64,000 nucleotides of DNA, taken from Aphidius gifuensis (lineage: Eukaryota; Arthropoda; Insecta; Hymenoptera; Braconidae). Below are positions 62,530 through 64,000 of this stretch, one piece after another (the stretch's first letter is position 1; the number at the start of each line of letters is the position of its first letter). A program made the position numbers and the translations under genes. The stretch lies in the NCBI RefSeq assembly GCF_014905175.1, contig NC_057790.1:2666001-2730000 (forward strand), given 5' to 3'. The notes beneath the pieces are model-generated. The model worked only from the letters and a program-made list of their open reading frames with translations. It had not been told where the DNA came from and did not search any database.

Positions 62530-62770
62530 CTAACCTATGTGCGATACGTAGACCGGTCACCACGATTTGTCAACGAATTCAAAACATACTGACTCGTGCA
62601 GACGTTACTACGGTTGCCATATTGAAATTTTATTCCCCGGCGATGTTCATTTTTTTTTTTAGAGAGAAAAAAAAGAAGACAGAGCGAGAGAGAAAAGCTG
62701 CGCGCGATTTTGGGCTTATGAAAATTAACACTACTATTTTTTGGCGCTGGTGTAATTAATTTTAAGAAGG
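62530..62770. promoter_or_regulatory. Promoter-like GC-richer island with an E2F-type site
   Basis: Less AT-rich than its flanks, with CCCCGGCGATG, GAGAGAGAAAAGCTGCGCGCG and TTTGGCGC at 62740-62747, which fits the E2F consensus TTTSSCGC. Both strands carry open frames of about 80 codons, but they are not recognisable and are explained by base composition. It may serve a minus-strand transcript (see 61423-61760), SmD1, or both. Confidence 0.4.
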
Positions 62771-63171
62771 ACACTGAATTATCGACGTTAAGGAGAGTTT
62801 ACAAATGATTTTATGATTTAAATAAAAAGAATAACTTCAAATAATTTATTTACTCAATTATTTATTAATCAGCTTGTTAATTGAATTTATTTTTTTAATA
62901 TCGTAACACTTGATGATTGATAATTACTTTGATAATTAATTTAGAAATTAACTGACAATCATTATCCGCCATTTTAAATTTACTCCAAAAATGAAAATAT
63001 TTTTTCTTTTCAAAGAAAAATAAAAATAAACAAACTGTTAGATTAAATATTTCAATCATAATCAAATGAGGAAATAGAAAATGAATCATTTTAATTAATA
63101 ATAATTGGTAATTAATAATAGAGAGAGATTGTTGTTTTTTCGCGGAAATTTTTAAAAAATTCTAAAAAGGA

Positions 63172-63179
63172 GCATGCGC
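63172..63179 (+). promoter_or_regulatory. NRF-1/erect wing-type motif upstream of SmD1
   Basis: GCATGCGC, within GGAGCATGCGCA, matches 10 of 12 positions of the NRF-1 consensus YGCGCAYGCGCR. It lies about 120 bases before the SmD1 start codon, where a TATA-less housekeeping promoter would be expected. A GCCATTTT (PHO/YY1-type) motif lies near 62969-62976. Binding is inference. Confidence 0.45.
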
Positions 63180-63298
63180 AGTATGATCAGCGTCGTAATT
63201 GTATTAAATTTATTATTATGATTAGCCGGTGTGCTTGATCACATATATATAAAATAAAAATTAATAAATTATTGTTATAATAACAAAACAAAACAATC

Positions 63299-63931
63299 AT
63301 GAAGCTCGTAAGGTATTGTAAAATTTTGTATATTAATTATTAAATAGTAAATTGATTGTTTTTTTGCAAAATTTTATTTGATAAAAATAATTGAAAATAT
63401 TGTACAGACGCCTTAACCTAAAAAATAATCAAAAACATTTTGAAACGTTAATAGTAAATCTAATTGTTATTAAATTATTGTTACAGATTTTTGATGAAAT
63501 TGAGTCATGAAACAGTGACAATTGAATTAAAAAATGGTACCCAAGTTCATGGAACAATTACTGGTATGTAAACAATAAATTGTTTGTTTGTATTATGTTT
63601 TTTTTTTTGACATGATAAATTGATGATGATAAAAATAATTGTTGTTACAGGTGTTGATGTGGCAATGAATACTCATCTTAAAACAGTCAAAATGACAATT
63701 AAAAATCGTGATCCAGTTCAATTGGATACTTTGAGTTTACGTGGAAATAATATTAGATATTATATATTGCCAGATTCATTACCACTTGAGACACTTCTCA
63801 TTGATGACACACCAAAAGCTAAAGCTAAGAAAAAGGAAGCTGCAAGAGGTGCTGCACGAGGACGTGGTCGTGGTGGACGTGGTGCACGAGGTGGTAGAGG
63901 TGGTAGAGGAAGAGGACGAGGACGACGATAG
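63299..63931 (+). CDS. SmD1: Small nuclear ribonucleoprotein Sm D1
   Basis: Core subunit of the heptameric Sm ring on spliceosomal U1, U2, U4 and U5 snRNAs. Exons 63299-63312, 63487-63563 and 63651-63931 encode 123 residues, about the usual length (human 119). The first exon holds only four codons and two bases. The Sm fold is nearly identical to the family: [20 protein letters not shown], then [20 protein letters not shown] (Sm1) and SLRGNNIRYYILPDSLPL (Sm2). Residues 85-94 are a Lys/Ala linker and 96-123 a GRG/RGG tail, the target of symmetric arginine dimethylation recognised by SMN. All three junctions keep phase and use GT/AG. A 3' UTR begins at 63932 and runs out of the window. Confidence 0.98.
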
Positions 63932-64000
63932 TCAATACAAAAAATCTTTTTATAAAATTTAAAAACAAAAAATACAAACACTCTTCTTTTTCCACCAACA

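Noticed and set aside
62517..62774. Overlapping open frames of about 80 codons on both strands
   Set aside because: Neither product is recognisable. The frames are open because the island is less AT-rich, so stops are rarer.
1..64000. Search for tRNA genes, known microRNAs, CRISPR arrays and intact transposons or retroelements
   Set aside because: No convincing tRNA B-box or cloverleaf, no match to the insect microRNAs I could recall, no spaced direct repeats and no transposase or reverse transcriptase motif was seen. A software scan could still find diverged examples.

Overview
This is an extremely AT-rich animal nuclear sequence, full of A/T homopolymers. It holds short genes split by small introns, with long gene-poor stretches between them. 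Flightin, a myofilin-like thick-filament protein, an R-Smad of the Smad2/3 class, two neuronal calcium sensor (NCS) proteins and SmD1 together point to an insect. The base composition and compact introns would suit a hymenopteran such as a parasitoid wasp, but that placement is inference. All exon limits were read by eye from splice signals, reading-frame phase and protein similarity.

Layout. 1-2910 (+): the 3' part of a Smad2/3 (Smox-type) gene, from the second half of MH1 through MH2 to the terminal SSMS motif. 9563-12573 (+): a probable myofilin gene whose first coding exon can splice to either of two homologous C-terminal cassettes. 13953-14536 (+): flightin, two coding exons. 19050-19862 (-): neurocalcin (Nca), four coding exons. 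25858-35776 (-): a second NCS protein of the insect 'neuronal calcium sensor 2' type, four coding exons with introns up to 4.9 kb and a likely 5' UTR exon ending at 39775. 63299-63931 (+): SmD1, three exons. I found no supportable coding gene from about 41.1 to 62.5 kb. That stretch holds a three-copy tandem repeat with an internal palindrome, a cluster of palindromes, several GC-richer islands and a candidate spliced non-coding transcript.

How the genes relate. Myofilin and flightin are both thick-filament proteins of insect muscle and lie about 1.4 kb apart in the same orientation. Nca and the second NCS gene are paralogous EF-hand calcium sensors in tandem on the minus strand, and they share one intron position. 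Smad2/3 (activin/TGF-beta signalling) and SmD1 (spliceosome) bracket the window and have no evident functional link to the others.

Most long open frames outside these genes are low-complexity translations of A/T tracts and were not annotated. No tRNA, rRNA, CRISPR array, intact transposon or virus-derived gene was recognised.
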